This document shows, in pieces, positions 46,135-57,590 of a stretch of 64,000 bases of DNA. Origin of the DNA: Pegoplata infirma (Eukaryota; Arthropoda; Insecta; Diptera; Anthomyiidae); assembly GCA_963921195.1 (NCBI GenBank), contig OY992539.1, positions 212,106,035 to 212,170,034 on the forward strand, written 5' to 3'. Positions within the stretch are counted from its first letter, which is position 1. Each line of letters begins with the position of its first letter. The notes under the pieces are model-generated. The model was not told the DNA's origin, searched no databases, and saw only the letters and a program-made list of their open reading frames with translations. Both the position numbers and the translations under genes were made by a program.

Positions 46135-46670
46135 TTTAGTGTGCTGATTTCGAATCTGTTATCCAATTGTTTCTATCAGCTCGTGTTCGCGAGCAAATCG
46201 CTGTTAAAGAGTAAAAAAAGTGCGTTTTTTACCAATTTTTCTTGGCTATAATTTCCAAAAAAAAAAATTTAGTGCATCAGTTTTAAATACGAACTTAACT
46301 ATATTGGATACCAGGATTCCAAAACTGGTATAAGGTTTTTTCTGACAGCTTTAGTTTTCGAGTTATTAAAATGGGCATAAATATTCAGACAAAATTACAG
46401 AGGTCATAAATTGAAAAATTTTATTTTAGCGATATCTCAAAAACTAAAGATGACTCAACAAAAGTAAGAGCATTTTTGGAATCAGCATATCCATCATACC
46501 TAAAATCGTCATTCACTTTTTGGATGTAAGACTAGTGTTGGTAAATATAGACTAACAAATATGCCAAAAATAGCCTATTTTCAAAGTTTCCTTAGGCTAT
46601 ATCTCAAAAACTAGAGCTGATCCAAAAAAAACGGTACCCAGATTTGAAATCAGCGTACCCCTATTACCCA
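46135..46670. repeat. foldback-like insertion in the palindromic array
   Basis: 'gtgctgatttcgaatctgtt' at 46140 and, in reverse, 'cccagatttgaaatcagcgt' at 46637. Inner parts share 'atatctcaaaaactaaag/gag'. It resembles the foldback at 17757-18510 ('gattccaaatctgt'). Confidence 0.6.
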
Positions 46671-47639
46671 AAATTAGTTATCAGAACCCGGGAAAAAAAA
46701 AATTTTGCCCAGTGTTATCACTAAAAAGCATGCTGAGCTGCATTGTTTTAAATTCAATGAAAATTATTTTGAAAGCAATAGATGTACAAAAAAGTTATTT
46801 AGAGATTGTATTTAGTTGAGCTGAATTGTATTTTTTTTTTTTTGAAAATTGAAACAAATCTTTTTATAAAACTTTATTCAGATGCATTGGTTTTAAATAA
46901 TGAGAATCGTTTTCAACAGAAAATTTATGAAAATATAAAATTAAATTCAGCTTGGAAAATGTTGAAAACTTGCTGAATTGTTAAGAACAAGCTGAAAAAT
47001 AAAAAAGAACTTAAATAAACAAAATTGTTTTCAATTTAGTTTAGCTGAATTGTATTAAAATTTATGAAAATTATTTCAAAATCGGAAATGGTAATAAAAG
47101 TAGTATAAAACACCAATTTAGCTTAGCTGAATTGTAGGCTTATTGCTTAATCTTTAAAAAGAGATAATTAGTTATGTTTTTGAGTTAATTCAGCTAAGAT
47201 GAGTTGTAAGATTATTGCTGAATTTTTAAATCAATAAAAAAACTTTGTTTTAAAATAATTATGCTGTTCCTAGCTGAATTGCTAAAAACTTGCTCATTTG
47301 TTAAGAACTAGCTGAAAATTAAAAAAGAACTCATATAAGCAAATTGTTTTCAATTTAATTTAGCTGAATTGTATTGAAATTCATGAAAATCATTTCAAAT
47401 TCGAAAATGGTAATAAAAGTAGTATAAAAAAGCAAATTCAGCTCAGCTGAATTGTAAGTTTATTGCTGAATCTTCAAATAAAGATAAAAATTATGTTTTT
47501 TAATTAATTCAGCTCAGCTGAATTGTAAGGTTATTGCTGAATTTTTAAATCAAGATAAAAAACTTTGTTTTAAAATTAATTCAGCAGAGCTAAATTGTTT
47601 TTTAATAGTTGAAAACCGTAAAAAAATTATATATATAAA

Positions 47640-49320
47640 CAAAAACTTAAAGCCTCATTTAAAATTTAGAATATTAGAGAACCCTTGGGCGTAAATCAAG
47701 CATTGATATCTTAATTATATAATTTTCTTTAAACATTTTAGAAATATTTCTCCAAATGAATGTTTGAAGACCTATTGCTATTAGTAAATTAATGATCTCC
47801 TAAATATTTTTTTTTTAAATTATACAACTATATCTCTAGGGATACCTTCCATAATAATTCACTTTAGTTGTTTTTAGTTTAGTTTAATATTGCAGGCTTT
47901 TTAAAATGAAGCTGCTAGTTTATTGGTCAATTCAATAAAAAAAATATTTAACACAAACTACTAATACACATAAAAAATAATTTTAAATAAGTAAAATCAA
48001 ATAAAGTTTATTAAAGCTTTATGTCAAATAGACGATCAAATTGTTTATAAACAAACAAAAAAATATCGTATAGACAAAAAACCAGAAATCATCACCTCAA
48101 ACTTAAACGCGGGACGGGTTTGGTCAATAACTTAGCAATCACATATTAAACACACATATAAATAAAAAAATAATATATATAAAAACATTTACACTAAAAA
48201 AACTAAATATAAATGAGCGTAAAAAATTTACGATTTATAGTAAAAAATATATTTACAACAAATACTCTTTGGTGTTTTTGCTTTAGGAAAAATACTACAA
48301 AAGTATTTGAAAAATTTTACTCTACTTACTTATACAGACTCAAAAACAAACACACACACCCATTATTAAACTAAATGCCTTTAATAGTTTTAACCAACCG
48401 CCATTGTTTAAAATTAACAAACAAAAAAATAACATTAATGGCCGAGAGTCTGAAATGATATTGTCAACGGTTTGTATTGGCAAAACCTTTAGGCCTTAAG
48501 GCTTTAGCACAAACAAACACACATCTAAGATTTACGATTGTCATTAAATTGGTTGGCAACTCTTAATAAATTAGTTTTTTGTTTTGTTTGTCTTTCTACC
48601 AAAAATCATCACCACCACCGCGAGATCATTATTATCATCATCTTGTATAGCTTATCATGTAGCTGTGTTAATGATTTGAAATTATTTGTCGCAAACTCAT
48701 TTTATTTTCCTAAAGCATAAATGAACAACAGGTGGCTTTAAAAAATAAAAATTCAAAACTTTACTAAGACAATTTTCAAGATGTTTTTCAAAAGAAAAAA
48801 ATAATTCGCAATCTCACATACTATATTGTACAGTTTTGTTTAACAACCATCACTAAAACTAGCACTCTACTATCTTCAAAAGTCCCCCTTAATATTTCAA
48901 GCGATAGCAACAGAAAACGCCACCAACACCGCCTTAAAATGTATAATCATTTTAGCTGCCACAACAAACCGCAACTACAACATTTTATTAGTTGCCAACA
49001 AAAAAAAACATATAGAAAATATTGTTCATTGTATTGAAAATGGCGTCGTTTAAACACTACAAATTATTTTGCATTTGTATAATTTTTTTTATGACCAATA
49101 ATGAAAAGAGTGCGTTTGTAAAATTGAACGTATTTGTAAGTGGGGTATTCCATTTTAAAAATCAGAAAATTATTTTTTTTGAAAAGTGATTGGAGTAGGG
49201 GGGAGATGCATTTAATTCTGCTGACAGAATTGGATACCGAATGGTATTTAAACAATTACAAACATTTTTAAAAAAGGTTTTTTTTATTTACTAAATTTTT
49301 TATTTTTTTTGTTCAAAATA
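47640..49320. other. low-copy A/T-rich block within the array
   Basis: Simple A-rich sequence with CAT/CAC runs near 48600-48640 and no palindromic core. Short frames (48538-48720, minus 49064-49255) lack motifs. It could be the original host DNA between two array segments. Confidence 0.5.
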
Positions 49321-49755
49321 TTTAATATTTAAAAACATAATTCAGCTTAGCTGAATTGTAAAAAGATCGATGAAAACAATTTTAGAACTGAACATATAAG
49401 TTATTTAAGTAAAAATGTTATTCAGCTCGGCTGAATTGTATGAAAATTAAGGATTTTTTTGTTTCCTGCGGTTTTTTCTAAGATTTTATAACCCAAAAAA
49501 TATGTTTCAGCTGAGCTGAATTCTTAAAAAAAAAAAATTCATTAAATAGTAATTTAAGTAAAAATGCTGTTCAGCTCGGCTGAATTGTAAGAAAATTAAG
49601 GATTTTTTGTTTCCTGCACTTTTTTCTAAGATTTTTATAACCCAAAAATTAAATTGAAAATAACAAAAAACTAGTGTTTTAATATATTTCAGCTGAACTG
49701 AATTGCTAAAAAATGATTAAATTCATAAGACTAAAAATTTAACAAATTTAAATAA

Positions 49756-50251
49756 AACTGTAATTAGAGCCCGTGCTTGATCTGTACTTACAGAAAAAAT
49801 AAAATAAAATTACTGACAATATATGTCGCCATTAGACACGTCCCCGAAACAGAAAATGCAAATTCCTTCATTTGTGTCTGCAATTCCAGATCATGTTGGT
49901 AACCCTTGCGAAATAATGTAAGAGACAAAAAAGTTGAAAGAAAGTATGAAGTGAGGTTGAGATTGCTAGAAATAGAATTGTAGTGTTGGAAACTGTCAAA
50001 ATTTATTCTGAAGAAACTATAAATATTCACATATATAAAAAACAGTTTTCATTAACAAGACAAACCGACATTTAAAATCCTACTGATGATGACACTAACT
50101 GGGGTGTTTGAAACCGGTATAGGAAATACCAGAAATGTCTATAATTTTTAGAAATTCAATTTTTCTTCTGCATTTTTTCAACTTGAACCCTTATAACAAA
50201 TATAGTTAGAGCCCGTGCCCGATCTGTACTTACAGAAAAAATCAACTGTAA
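49756..50251 (+). mobile_element. Penelope-like or retrozyme-like fragment with terminal direct repeats
   Basis: The body 49764-50243 (480 bp) is flanked by AACTGTAA on both sides (49756-49763, 50244-50251). Removing it restores ordinary array sequence (AACTGTAACTCAGTTCAGCT). Direct, not inverted, repeats of 37 bp open and close it (49764-49800, 50206-50242, 35/37 identical, TTAGAGCCCGTGC... to ...CTTACAGAAAAAAT). A hammerhead-like core lies inside. Short direct terminal repeats, a variable-length target duplication and a hammerhead are features of Penelope-like elements and of retrozymes. No reverse transcriptase is present. Family not proven. Confidence 0.6.
50067..50139 (+). ncRNA. hammerhead-ribozyme-like motif (type I, minimal stem III)
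   Basis: CTGATGA (50083-50089) and GAAA (50110-50113) are the two conserved boxes. Between them GACAC/GTGTT form stem II with an 8-nt loop; the closing U-U pair beside the core is imperfect. ACC-GGT (50113-50118) would be a very short stem III. GTA (50117-50119) fits the NUH cleavage triplet. Stem I pairs CCTA (50079-50082) with TAGG (50120-50123), and after an internal loop GACATTT (50067-50073) with AAATGTC (50133-50139). Such tiny stem III hammerheads are known from Penelope-like elements and retrozymes, where they act as dimers. Activity is inferred only. Confidence 0.6.
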
Positions 50252-50399
50252 CTCAGTTCAGCTGAATTGTAAGAATATTAAGATTTTTTTCTTCTGCTTT
50301 TAAAAATTAAATTTAGCTTAGCTGAATTGTTCTAAATTTAATGAAAATCATATAGAGACATGAAATTCATATAAAAATATCATACAAATGCAATTCAGC

Positions 50400-50940
50400 T
50401 TACAAGGAAGGTCTTTTAGAGGGCACCCACCGATTGTCGTTAAACTTGAATATGGGAACGAGGGGAGAAAAATAAGAAGAACATGTTTTTTTTTTTTTTA
50501 GCTGCCCAATCTCAAATTTAAAAAAGAGTTGCCACCTTATGAATTAATTAAGTCTTTCGGGGAAATCCAAATAAAATACGATTTAGCAGGAATTTTGCCA
50601 AAGGCAAAAATACGGACCAGATTAATTTTGATATGATTTTGGCGGTCGTACGTATGTATATACCTCTCCTTACAAACTACACCAACGTTTTTATATTTTT
50701 GAAGATAAGGACTTAACGAAGACGAATTCGGGCATTGGATAGGCCTTTAAACAACCTCTCGATCTGTATAAAATGTTCATATAGTTAATTTTATACATAT
50801 CAGTTTAATTTGTTTAAATTTATGATAACCATTTAATTAGAAAATGTATGCGAAAGTTTTTTAGAAATTGTTAAAAATAAAAACTAAAACAGATATTGCT
50901 AGAAAATTTCCAAACTCTGAAACAAAGACAAGTAATGTTG
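50400..50940. other. unclassified insertion in the palindromic array
   Basis: Higher complexity than the array ('gagggcacccaccgattgtc', 'ggcggtcgtacgtatgtata'), begins abruptly after AATTCAGCTTACAAGGAAGG and fades near 50790. No inverted ends, domain or RNA gene recognised. Confidence 0.45.
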
Positions 50941-52439
50941 TTTTTAATTTAATTCAGCAGGGCTGAATTGTTAAGAAACTTTTTTAAAAATAAAAATTGT
51001 ATGAAATGGTCACATAAAGATTTATTAAAGCTTAGGTAAATTGTCAAAAAGTTGCTGAATCACGATATAATGTTAAGAAACTTTATTTTTGAGTTAAGTC
51101 AGCCTTGCTGAGTTGTTTAAAATTTAATGTAAATAAATAAAAATTAGGAAAATTTTATAAAAATTACATAAAAAATAAATTCAGCTTAGCTGAATTGTAA
51201 GAAATTTACAGAAAACTGAAAGAAAACAAAATATCTTAAAAATAAAAAAAATCATTTCAAATAGACAACTTTCGAATTACAAAATATGTATTTATTAAAG
51301 CTTACCTAAATTGTCAAAAATTTGCTGAATTTCTTTGTTTTTGAGTTAACTCAGCCTTGCTGAGTTGTTTAAAGCTTTAGGAAAATTTTATAAAAGTCAC
51401 ATAAACATTAAATTCAGCTTTTGAGTTAACCCTGCCTTGCTGAATTGTTTAAAATTTGATGAAAATCAATAAAAATTAATAAAGTTTTATAAAAATTACA
51501 TAAAAATTAAATTCAGCTTAGCTGAATTGTAAAAAATTTACAGAAAACTGAAAGAAAACAAAATCTCTTTTAAAAATTAAAAAATCTTTTGAAATAGAAA
51601 ACTTTCGAATTACAAATATGTAATTCAGGATGAATTGCAAAACAATGGTTGAGAACTAAAAAAAACGATATTGATGGAAAATTAAAAATCTAAAATAACA
51701 ACAAACAACATTGTTTTAAAAATAAATTCAGCTAAACTAAATTGTAAACAAATTTATGTAAAAATAAAAATTGTATGTAATAATTCCACGAAAATGTACG
51801 TCAGCTTAGCTGAATTGTCAGAAATTTGGCGAAATCCAAAGAAATGATAAAAAATAATTTTTAAGTTAATTCAGCTGAGCTGAATTGTAATAAAATTTAT
51901 AAAAATCATTAAAAAAGGGTAGGTTTTATAAAAGTTATGTAAAAAATGTAATTCAGCTGATCTAAATTGTTAAAAAAATACTAAAAACCAAAAAAATAAA
52001 TAAAATCTCTTCTTAAAATTTAATTCATCTGAATTGTGATAAATAAACTAAAATCATAATGAATAGAAAATAAAAGAAAAATATAATTTAGGCTTATGTA
52101 ATGGTAAAAAAATTGGTGAAAACCTAACAAAACACAGAAATTGTTAGAAATTTAAGAAAGAAGAAAAAAATCAAATAACTTTGTTTTATTTAATTCGCCT
52201 GAGAATTTTGAAAAAATTCTTAAACAATTTTTTTTACAAAAAAGTAATTTGGCGCATATTTTTTTCACCAAAAAATTTTTTTACTCGGAAATTTTTTCTT
52301 TAAATATCTATACATTCTTTAAATATCAATAATATCACCGGTAACAAAGTACCGTGCGGGCCTACTAGTAAGGCATATTTGCGCAATCCCTTAGGAATGT
52401 AGCTGTAGTGATTTGATGAAAATTTCTTATTACAAAACT

Positions 52440-52605
52440 AAAGACTTAAGAAACAAACTTTTTTATTTTTCTACAAAAAAAAAAAAAAAATAAATATGTA
52501 TATTTTTACAACAAACTCCCAACAAACTTTTTTATTTTTCTACAAAAAAATATATTTTTACAACAAACTCTCCACAAAACTTTTATTTTTGTTAAAAAAC
52601 AAAAT
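52440..52605 (+). repeat. short direct repeats of 'acaaacttttttatttttct'
   Basis: Three copies about 60 bp apart, each followed by an A-run, 'tatatttttacaacaaactc' and 'ccaacaaac'. The first begins with a GACTTAAGAA word (52441). Confidence 0.7.
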
Positions 52606-52996
52606 TTTTTACAGATTATTAAAATTATTTTTCTCAAAATTTTGTCTATCCAAAAATTTAATATACATTTAAATCTTAATGACTAGAAAACTAACCGATA
52701 TTAATAACAGTGAAAACCTCTTTATAATCATTTCAAAGTTATTATATTATAATTAATCATTTATGTTGTTGTTTATTTTTTCATTTGATACAACCAAATA
52801 TGAAAATTTGTAAAATATGAAAAACATTTATAGTTGGTAGTTTAACTCTATGAATGTTGACTGCAGTGTTGCCATAAGAGAATTTTGAAAAAATGCTAAA
52901 TGGCAGAAAAGAAGTGCTAAAATGCTCTACAGACCAAACAAAAAGTGCTAGATTTTTTTTTTCATTTTTTAAATTAACAAATAATAATTTTTAACA

Positions 52997-53388
52997 ATGG
53001 GTACGTTCAGCAGAGAAAGCTGCTACTCAGCTGCTCCACAACATTCTGCTGAACGGTTTAATTTTTGACATTTCAGTCAACATGTTGAGTGAGCGCTTCT
53101 CATTACTGGTAGCGTACAAAAATTATGCTACATTTGATCACAAACTGATAAATAAGCTGTTTTAATGAAATTATTTATTTTTTTTGACGTTATGTAAGGA
53201 AATAAACAAAAAAATAATAAAAAAGTATTTTCCACAGAAAAAATAAATGAAAATATAAAAAAATAATAATTTATTCCAATATTTTAAAACATTCATAAAA
53301 AAATGCGTTCAGCAGAGTCAACTAATCAAAACATGCTACATCTCAACTGTTGAGTAGCAGGTTTCTCTGCTGAACACGCTCAATAACT
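52997..53388. mobile_element. nested TIR element (CGTTCAGCAGAGAAAG ends)
   Basis: Left TGGGTACGTTCAGCAGAGAA, right (minus strand) TTGAGCGTGTTCAGCAGAGA. The inverted similarity goes on through 'gctgctactca' and a further GTTCAGCAGAG-type word. Terminal base and target duplication are uncertain. No coding content. Confidence 0.7.
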
Positions 53389-53778
53389 CTAGTTTACAAC
53401 GAAAATGCGCACTAACTGCGTCTACATATTTTTTTGACCGCTAAACTTAAAAATTTTATCGAAAAAAATACTTCTAATGAATTTTTTTGCGTTTTGTGGA
53501 GTTATTTTCACTGTTTTCCCTATATCTTGAGTAATGTACCTCCGATCTACTCGTGATAAAAACCAAATTAAAGTTAATAAAATTTTCAACAAATTTTACA
53601 CACGTTACTTTCCCATCTGTTCAATAGTTTACGCGCGATAGACAAATATATTGTAAAAAATATTTTTTTTTATCAAAAAAATTAATTTGTTGATTTATAA
53701 TTTTTTTTTAACGAATCGTTGCAAATTAACAAGTTTTTTTATTTAGCTTAAAAGCCTAAACCTATAAAAATATGACAA

Positions 53779-53982
53779 AATGGGTTTCATAAAAATCTAT
53801 GGGCAATCACCAAAGTTATAATGATTTTTTTGAAACTACGCATAAAAATTTCCTTAAATTTTTTTTGTATTTAAAATACAAGAATAAAAACTGGGTTACA
53901 TACCATAGTTTTTTTGTGTGTATTTTCATATAATACGTCATAACTTCGGTGATAACCCATAGATTTTCATCAAACCGACTTT
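53779..53982. repeat. inverted repeat with 43-bp arms
   Basis: 'ataaaaatctatgggcaatc' + 'accaaagttat' (53788 on) and, in reverse, 'ataacttcggtgataaccca' + 'tagattttcat' (53940 on). The spacer is about 115 bp. No target duplication seen. Confidence 0.75.
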
Positions 53983-54044
53983 GTTATCTTAGTTAAGGAT
54001 CAGGCTTAAAAAAACCATAACAAATTTTTTTGTTGCGGTTTCAC

Positions 54045-54460
54045 TCAAATTTTTTTCTGAATTTCGATTGCGTTTTCTTAATTTAAGCTGGGTTTTCTGA
54101 ATTTCATTAAAAATCTTCTTAATTACAATATGGATTTCTGAATTTCCAATGGTTTTCTTGATTTTGATTGGGTTTTCTAAATTAAAAAAGGTTTTTCTCA
54201 ATTTCATTTTTCTAAATTTCGGCTAGGTTTTCTAAATTTAAATTGGGTTTTCTGGATTTCAATTGGTATTTTTAATTTCAATAATTTCTTAATTTCTATC
54301 TGGATTTTTAAATTTCAATTGGGTTTTCTGAATTTTAACTGGTATTTCTAAATTTTAATTTATATTTTCTTAATTTTTAAATTTCAACTTATATTTTCTA
54401 AATTTTTTAATTTTAGTTTATACTTTTTTAATTTCTTAGGATTCCTTATTTTCAATTAGG
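54045..54460 (+). repeat. ~23-bp minisatellite (GGGTTTTCTGAATTTCAATT)
   Basis: About 18 loose copies of 'ttttctgaatttcaattggg', variable in length. The minus-strand frame 53989-54207, rich in N, E and K, is its translation. Confidence 0.8.
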
Positions 54461-54742
54461 CGCCATGAAATAAGTCCCAAGAAAAAACATTAAATAAATT
54501 CCATACGATTTGGGAACTATTTCATTATACAGGTGCAAAGAAAGCGCCGCAGGCTAAAAATTTTTACAAGAGATTTAAAAAAACAAATTAAAATGTAAAA
54601 AAAATGCTGAAAATGCTAAAAAATTTTAAAAAAGTGCTAACTTAGCACTTGGCACTTTTTTCCAAAACTTTAGTGCTAAGTCCAAAAAAAAAAGTGCTAG
54701 ATCTAGCACTAAAAGTGCTAAAATGGCAGCACTGGTTGACTG

Positions 54743-55800
54743 CTGATTTTTACTAGATTCGTTTATTTTATGAGTGAAACGAATAACCAAATTAGAGGCG
54801 TTAAATTTTTTATTTTGCTTTTTTTTTTTTGAAGTTAATAAACTGAAATCAAAGATTTTATGGTTGGAAAAAATTAAAAAAAAATATAGAAACATAAATG
54901 AAACAAAATTATTTAATGTTTTTTTAAAGCTAGAGATTGAAATATAGAGATGCTATACAAAAAAAAAACAGGGAAATGTCTTAAGAGAGGAGAAAAGGTG
55001 GTAATATACAAATTGATTACAATTTTTGTTAAATAAAAAACTAGATTTGATTATTTTTTTCATTAAGAAAATTTTTTGAAAATTGCAATATTAATTAATA
55101 TTTTAATTGAATCAACTAAAAATTTATCCATTTGAATTTTTTTTTTTTATTTTAATTACATTTATTTAATAAATATTCTAGTAAAAAATTATTTGCATCA
55201 ATAAAAAATGTATGTCCCTTGCCCGATGATTCCCCTGTTTTGCGTTTTGTGTGATATAAAGCAACCACAACAATTGGTAGCAGGTGATGTGTAGTTTATG
55301 TTTTTTTTTACATATATGAATTTTTTTTTTTGTTCAACAAAACCAAACAACACTTGTAACTAACTTTAAACAACCCAGCCATATTGGCAAATTTTGTGCT
55401 AATTGCAGCAGCAGTAGTATTGCAAAGTCATAAAATACATGATGAAAAACTAAAAAAAAAAACCAAATGCTATAAAAGAGACACAAGAAAATTGAAATTA
55501 TGTGTAAAAAAAACTTGACTTAATGAAAAAAAAATATATATAAATATTTATATGATTTGTATTGTGTTATGCACTAATATTGAATTTCACACTAATCTGC
55601 TAATGGTCGAACCCCCTTTGAATATGCAAGCAATGTAAAATTTTTTTTACATAAAACAAAAAAAGATGCCACTGAACATGTGCAAATGAAATAAGGGGAC
55701 AATGGGGTGGGTGTAAGAGAAAAGAATTGATTATGGATAATTTTATGAAAAAGGGGACTTTGAAGGAAAGCTTATTTGTAGAGGGACAAAAGCAGGAGCG
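54743..55800. other. A/T-rich, low-copy DNA
   Basis: Homopolymer runs and a few G-rich words near 55690-55720. No exon, RNA gene or element boundary recognised. Confidence 0.5.
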
Positions 55801-55940
55801 GACATTTTCTATAGAAAAATTGTTTCAGAAACTAAAAAATTGCCAAAAAAAAATTTTTGTAAAGGAAAATTGTTTCAAAAACTAAAAATTTGTCGATTGA
55901 AAAACAATTTTTAGAATCTGAAATTTTTTCACAGGTAAAA
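55801..55940 (+). repeat. decayed satellite monomers
   Basis: 'ttttctatagaaaaattgtt' + 'tcagaaact' and related words. Three or four broken monomers of the 35/37-bp family just before the mini-me copy. Similar relics lie at 56955-57060. Confidence 0.6.
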
Positions 55941-55967
55941 TTATTTTTATACGATTTTTATACCCTA

Positions 55968-56840
55968 CACCACTCTGTGGTACAGGGTATAATGAGTTTG
56001 TGCTGATGTTTGTAACTGCTTGAAATATTGGTCCTACCCACTTTCAAGTATACCGATCGACTTTGAATCACTTTTTGAGTCGATTTAGCGATGTCCGTCC
56101 GTCCTTCCGTCCGTCTGTCCGTCCGTCCATGTAAACGTTGTGCGCACGATACAGGTAATTTTTAACCGATTTGTCTGAAATTTGAAACTTAAGCTTCCTT
56201 TGACCCAAGGACGAACTATTGGAAAAAAAATATGGAAAAAATCGGTCCATATTTTCACCTAGCCCCCATACAAACGTCCCCTTTAAATTTGGGTCATACG
56301 ACCCTAACAACCGTATTTTAATAGGTATCTTTTCAAAATTTGGCAGGTAAACTTTTTTTGTATTTACAAATCACTGTTCCAAATTTCAAAGGAATCGGAC
56401 CAGTTCTTATTGTAGCCCCACACAAACCACCCTCCCGATATTCACATAAACCTCTAAAATTTATTGAAAATAAAAAATATTTGATTAAAATTTTGTTTGT
56501 GTGTGTTTAACGCTTACTTTAATAACCCAATCAAATCCGATTATAATCGGAACATTTTTGGGCCCAGGTCCATATAAAAATTTCGACCGATATTACTAAA
56601 AGCGGTTCATTGGCAACACATACAAGCAAATTTCACTCAAATTTGGTTTGTGAGTGTTTTCTACACTTAAGTGTAGATCCGATCGGATCAAGCTTTTGCC
56701 AAATCTTTAATAAATATTAAAGATTTGGCAAAAGATTGATCCGATCGGGAGATGTTTGGACTTGGTGCCCATTTTCCGAGAAACACTGGTGTAGGGTGTT
56801 ATATGGTCGGTCTTGACCGACTATAATTTCCTTACTTTTT
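55968..56840 (+). mobile_element. mini-me/helentron-like element, type 2, third copy
   Basis: Starts TTATACCCTACACCACTCTG and GTGGTACAGGGTATA (5' hairpin). GTCCGTCCTTCCGTCCGTCT tract at about 56094-56130. Ends GTGTAGGGTGTTATATGGTC, hairpin GTCGGTC-tt-GACCGAC, then CTTACTT. Colinear with 37561-38367. A local inverted duplication (56679-56748) distinguishes it. A minus-strand frame 56068-56310 is the microsatellite and its flank. Confidence 0.92.
56679..56748. repeat. 33-bp almost perfect palindrome, 4-nt loop
   Basis: CCGATCGGATCAAGCTTTTG followed by CCAAATCTTTAAT (56679-56711) is repeated in reverse at 56716-56748 with one mismatch, around AAAT. The other type-2 copies carry this segment once ('attaaagatttgacaaaata' near 38239), so it arose locally in this copy. 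Confidence 0.9.
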
Positions 56841-57590
56841 TTTGTTTAGAATTTGTCATCATTTTACAGAAAAAATGTACAAAAATCAGAAAAATTTTTG
56901 ATATGGAAAAATTTGTCAAAAAAATAAGATTATAACACATGTTCATCAAATTCTCAGATTCTCAGATTCTGAGGCATTTTTTTTTATAAAAAAATCTTAG
57001 ATTCTGTCGACAGGCCAAATTTCTTTACAGAAAAATTATTTCAACAGCTAAAAATTTGTCGATAAATTTTAGTTTTAGTTTTTCTTAAGAAAAACCTAGA
57101 ATTTTTTAAGCGCTAAATTTCATGTCCCATAGTGCCACCGTATCTTCTTTATTTTAAAAATGTGTTAGTCTGTTAGTTTAATGGTGGTTGTGGCTTTTAT
57201 GTGATTTTTTTTTTAATTTTTTATTTTGTTTTTGTTTGCAAGCAAATCAATTTTTTTTTTCTTTATAATGATGGCAATTTTTTTTAGATGAATTAAACAA
57301 ACCAAACCAAGTTTGCAAAAAACTGATTGGTTGAAGTTAAAATAAATAAAAAAATTTAATAAAAATCTGGTTTTGTTGAAAATCATAAAATATGTAAAAT
57401 TAAAACCTCAACCATATTATTAAAAGGCGTTGTATGTCTATAATTTATTTAAAAAAATGCAAAAAAAATTGATAGAAAAATTTGCAAAAACAACAAAAAA
57501 TAGTTGTAGTTGTTGAGACATGAGTTTCACTTGTTATGGAATCAAGTTACAATTAAAAAAGAAATATTAATAAAATAAATAAAAAATAAT
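56841..57590. other. A/T-rich spacer with a few satellite relics
   Basis: Broken 'attctcagattctgaggcat' words at about 56952-56980, then homopolymer-rich DNA. No gene. Confidence 0.55.

Larger units (their letters stand above)
44560..52200 (+). repeat. 7.6-kb array on the palindrome AATTCAGCT-N-AGCTGAATT
   Basis: More than 40 diverged units, spaced about 60-120 bp, each with a core such as AATTCAGCTCAGCTGAATTG followed by 'taagaaaat' and an A/T spacer ('ataaaaatcattnaaa'). Main stretches are 44560-46090, 46740-47640, 49320-49760, 50250-50400 and 50940-52200. Interruptions are a foldback-like segment (46135-46670), a low-copy block (47640-49320), a Penelope-like fragment (49764-50243) and a further insertion (50400-50940). 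Conservation is concentrated in the dyad. No coding content. Confidence 0.88.
52856..54742. mobile_element. hAT-type element, 1871 bp, with nested insertions
   Basis: GTTGACTG is duplicated exactly at 52856-52863 and 54735-54742. The body starts CAGTGTTGCCAT and ends ATGGCAGCACTG (one mismatch in 12); CAGTG fits the hAT YARNG rule. Subterminal regions repeat AGTGCTA/TAGCACT many times (54630-54725; 'agtgctaaaatgc' at 52916), as expected of transposase-binding sites. There is no transposase frame. Nested inside are a TIR element (52997-53388), an inverted pair (53779-53982) and a minisatellite (54045-54460). A minus-strand frame overlapping the right end (54626-54895) reads these repeats. Confidence 0.9.
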
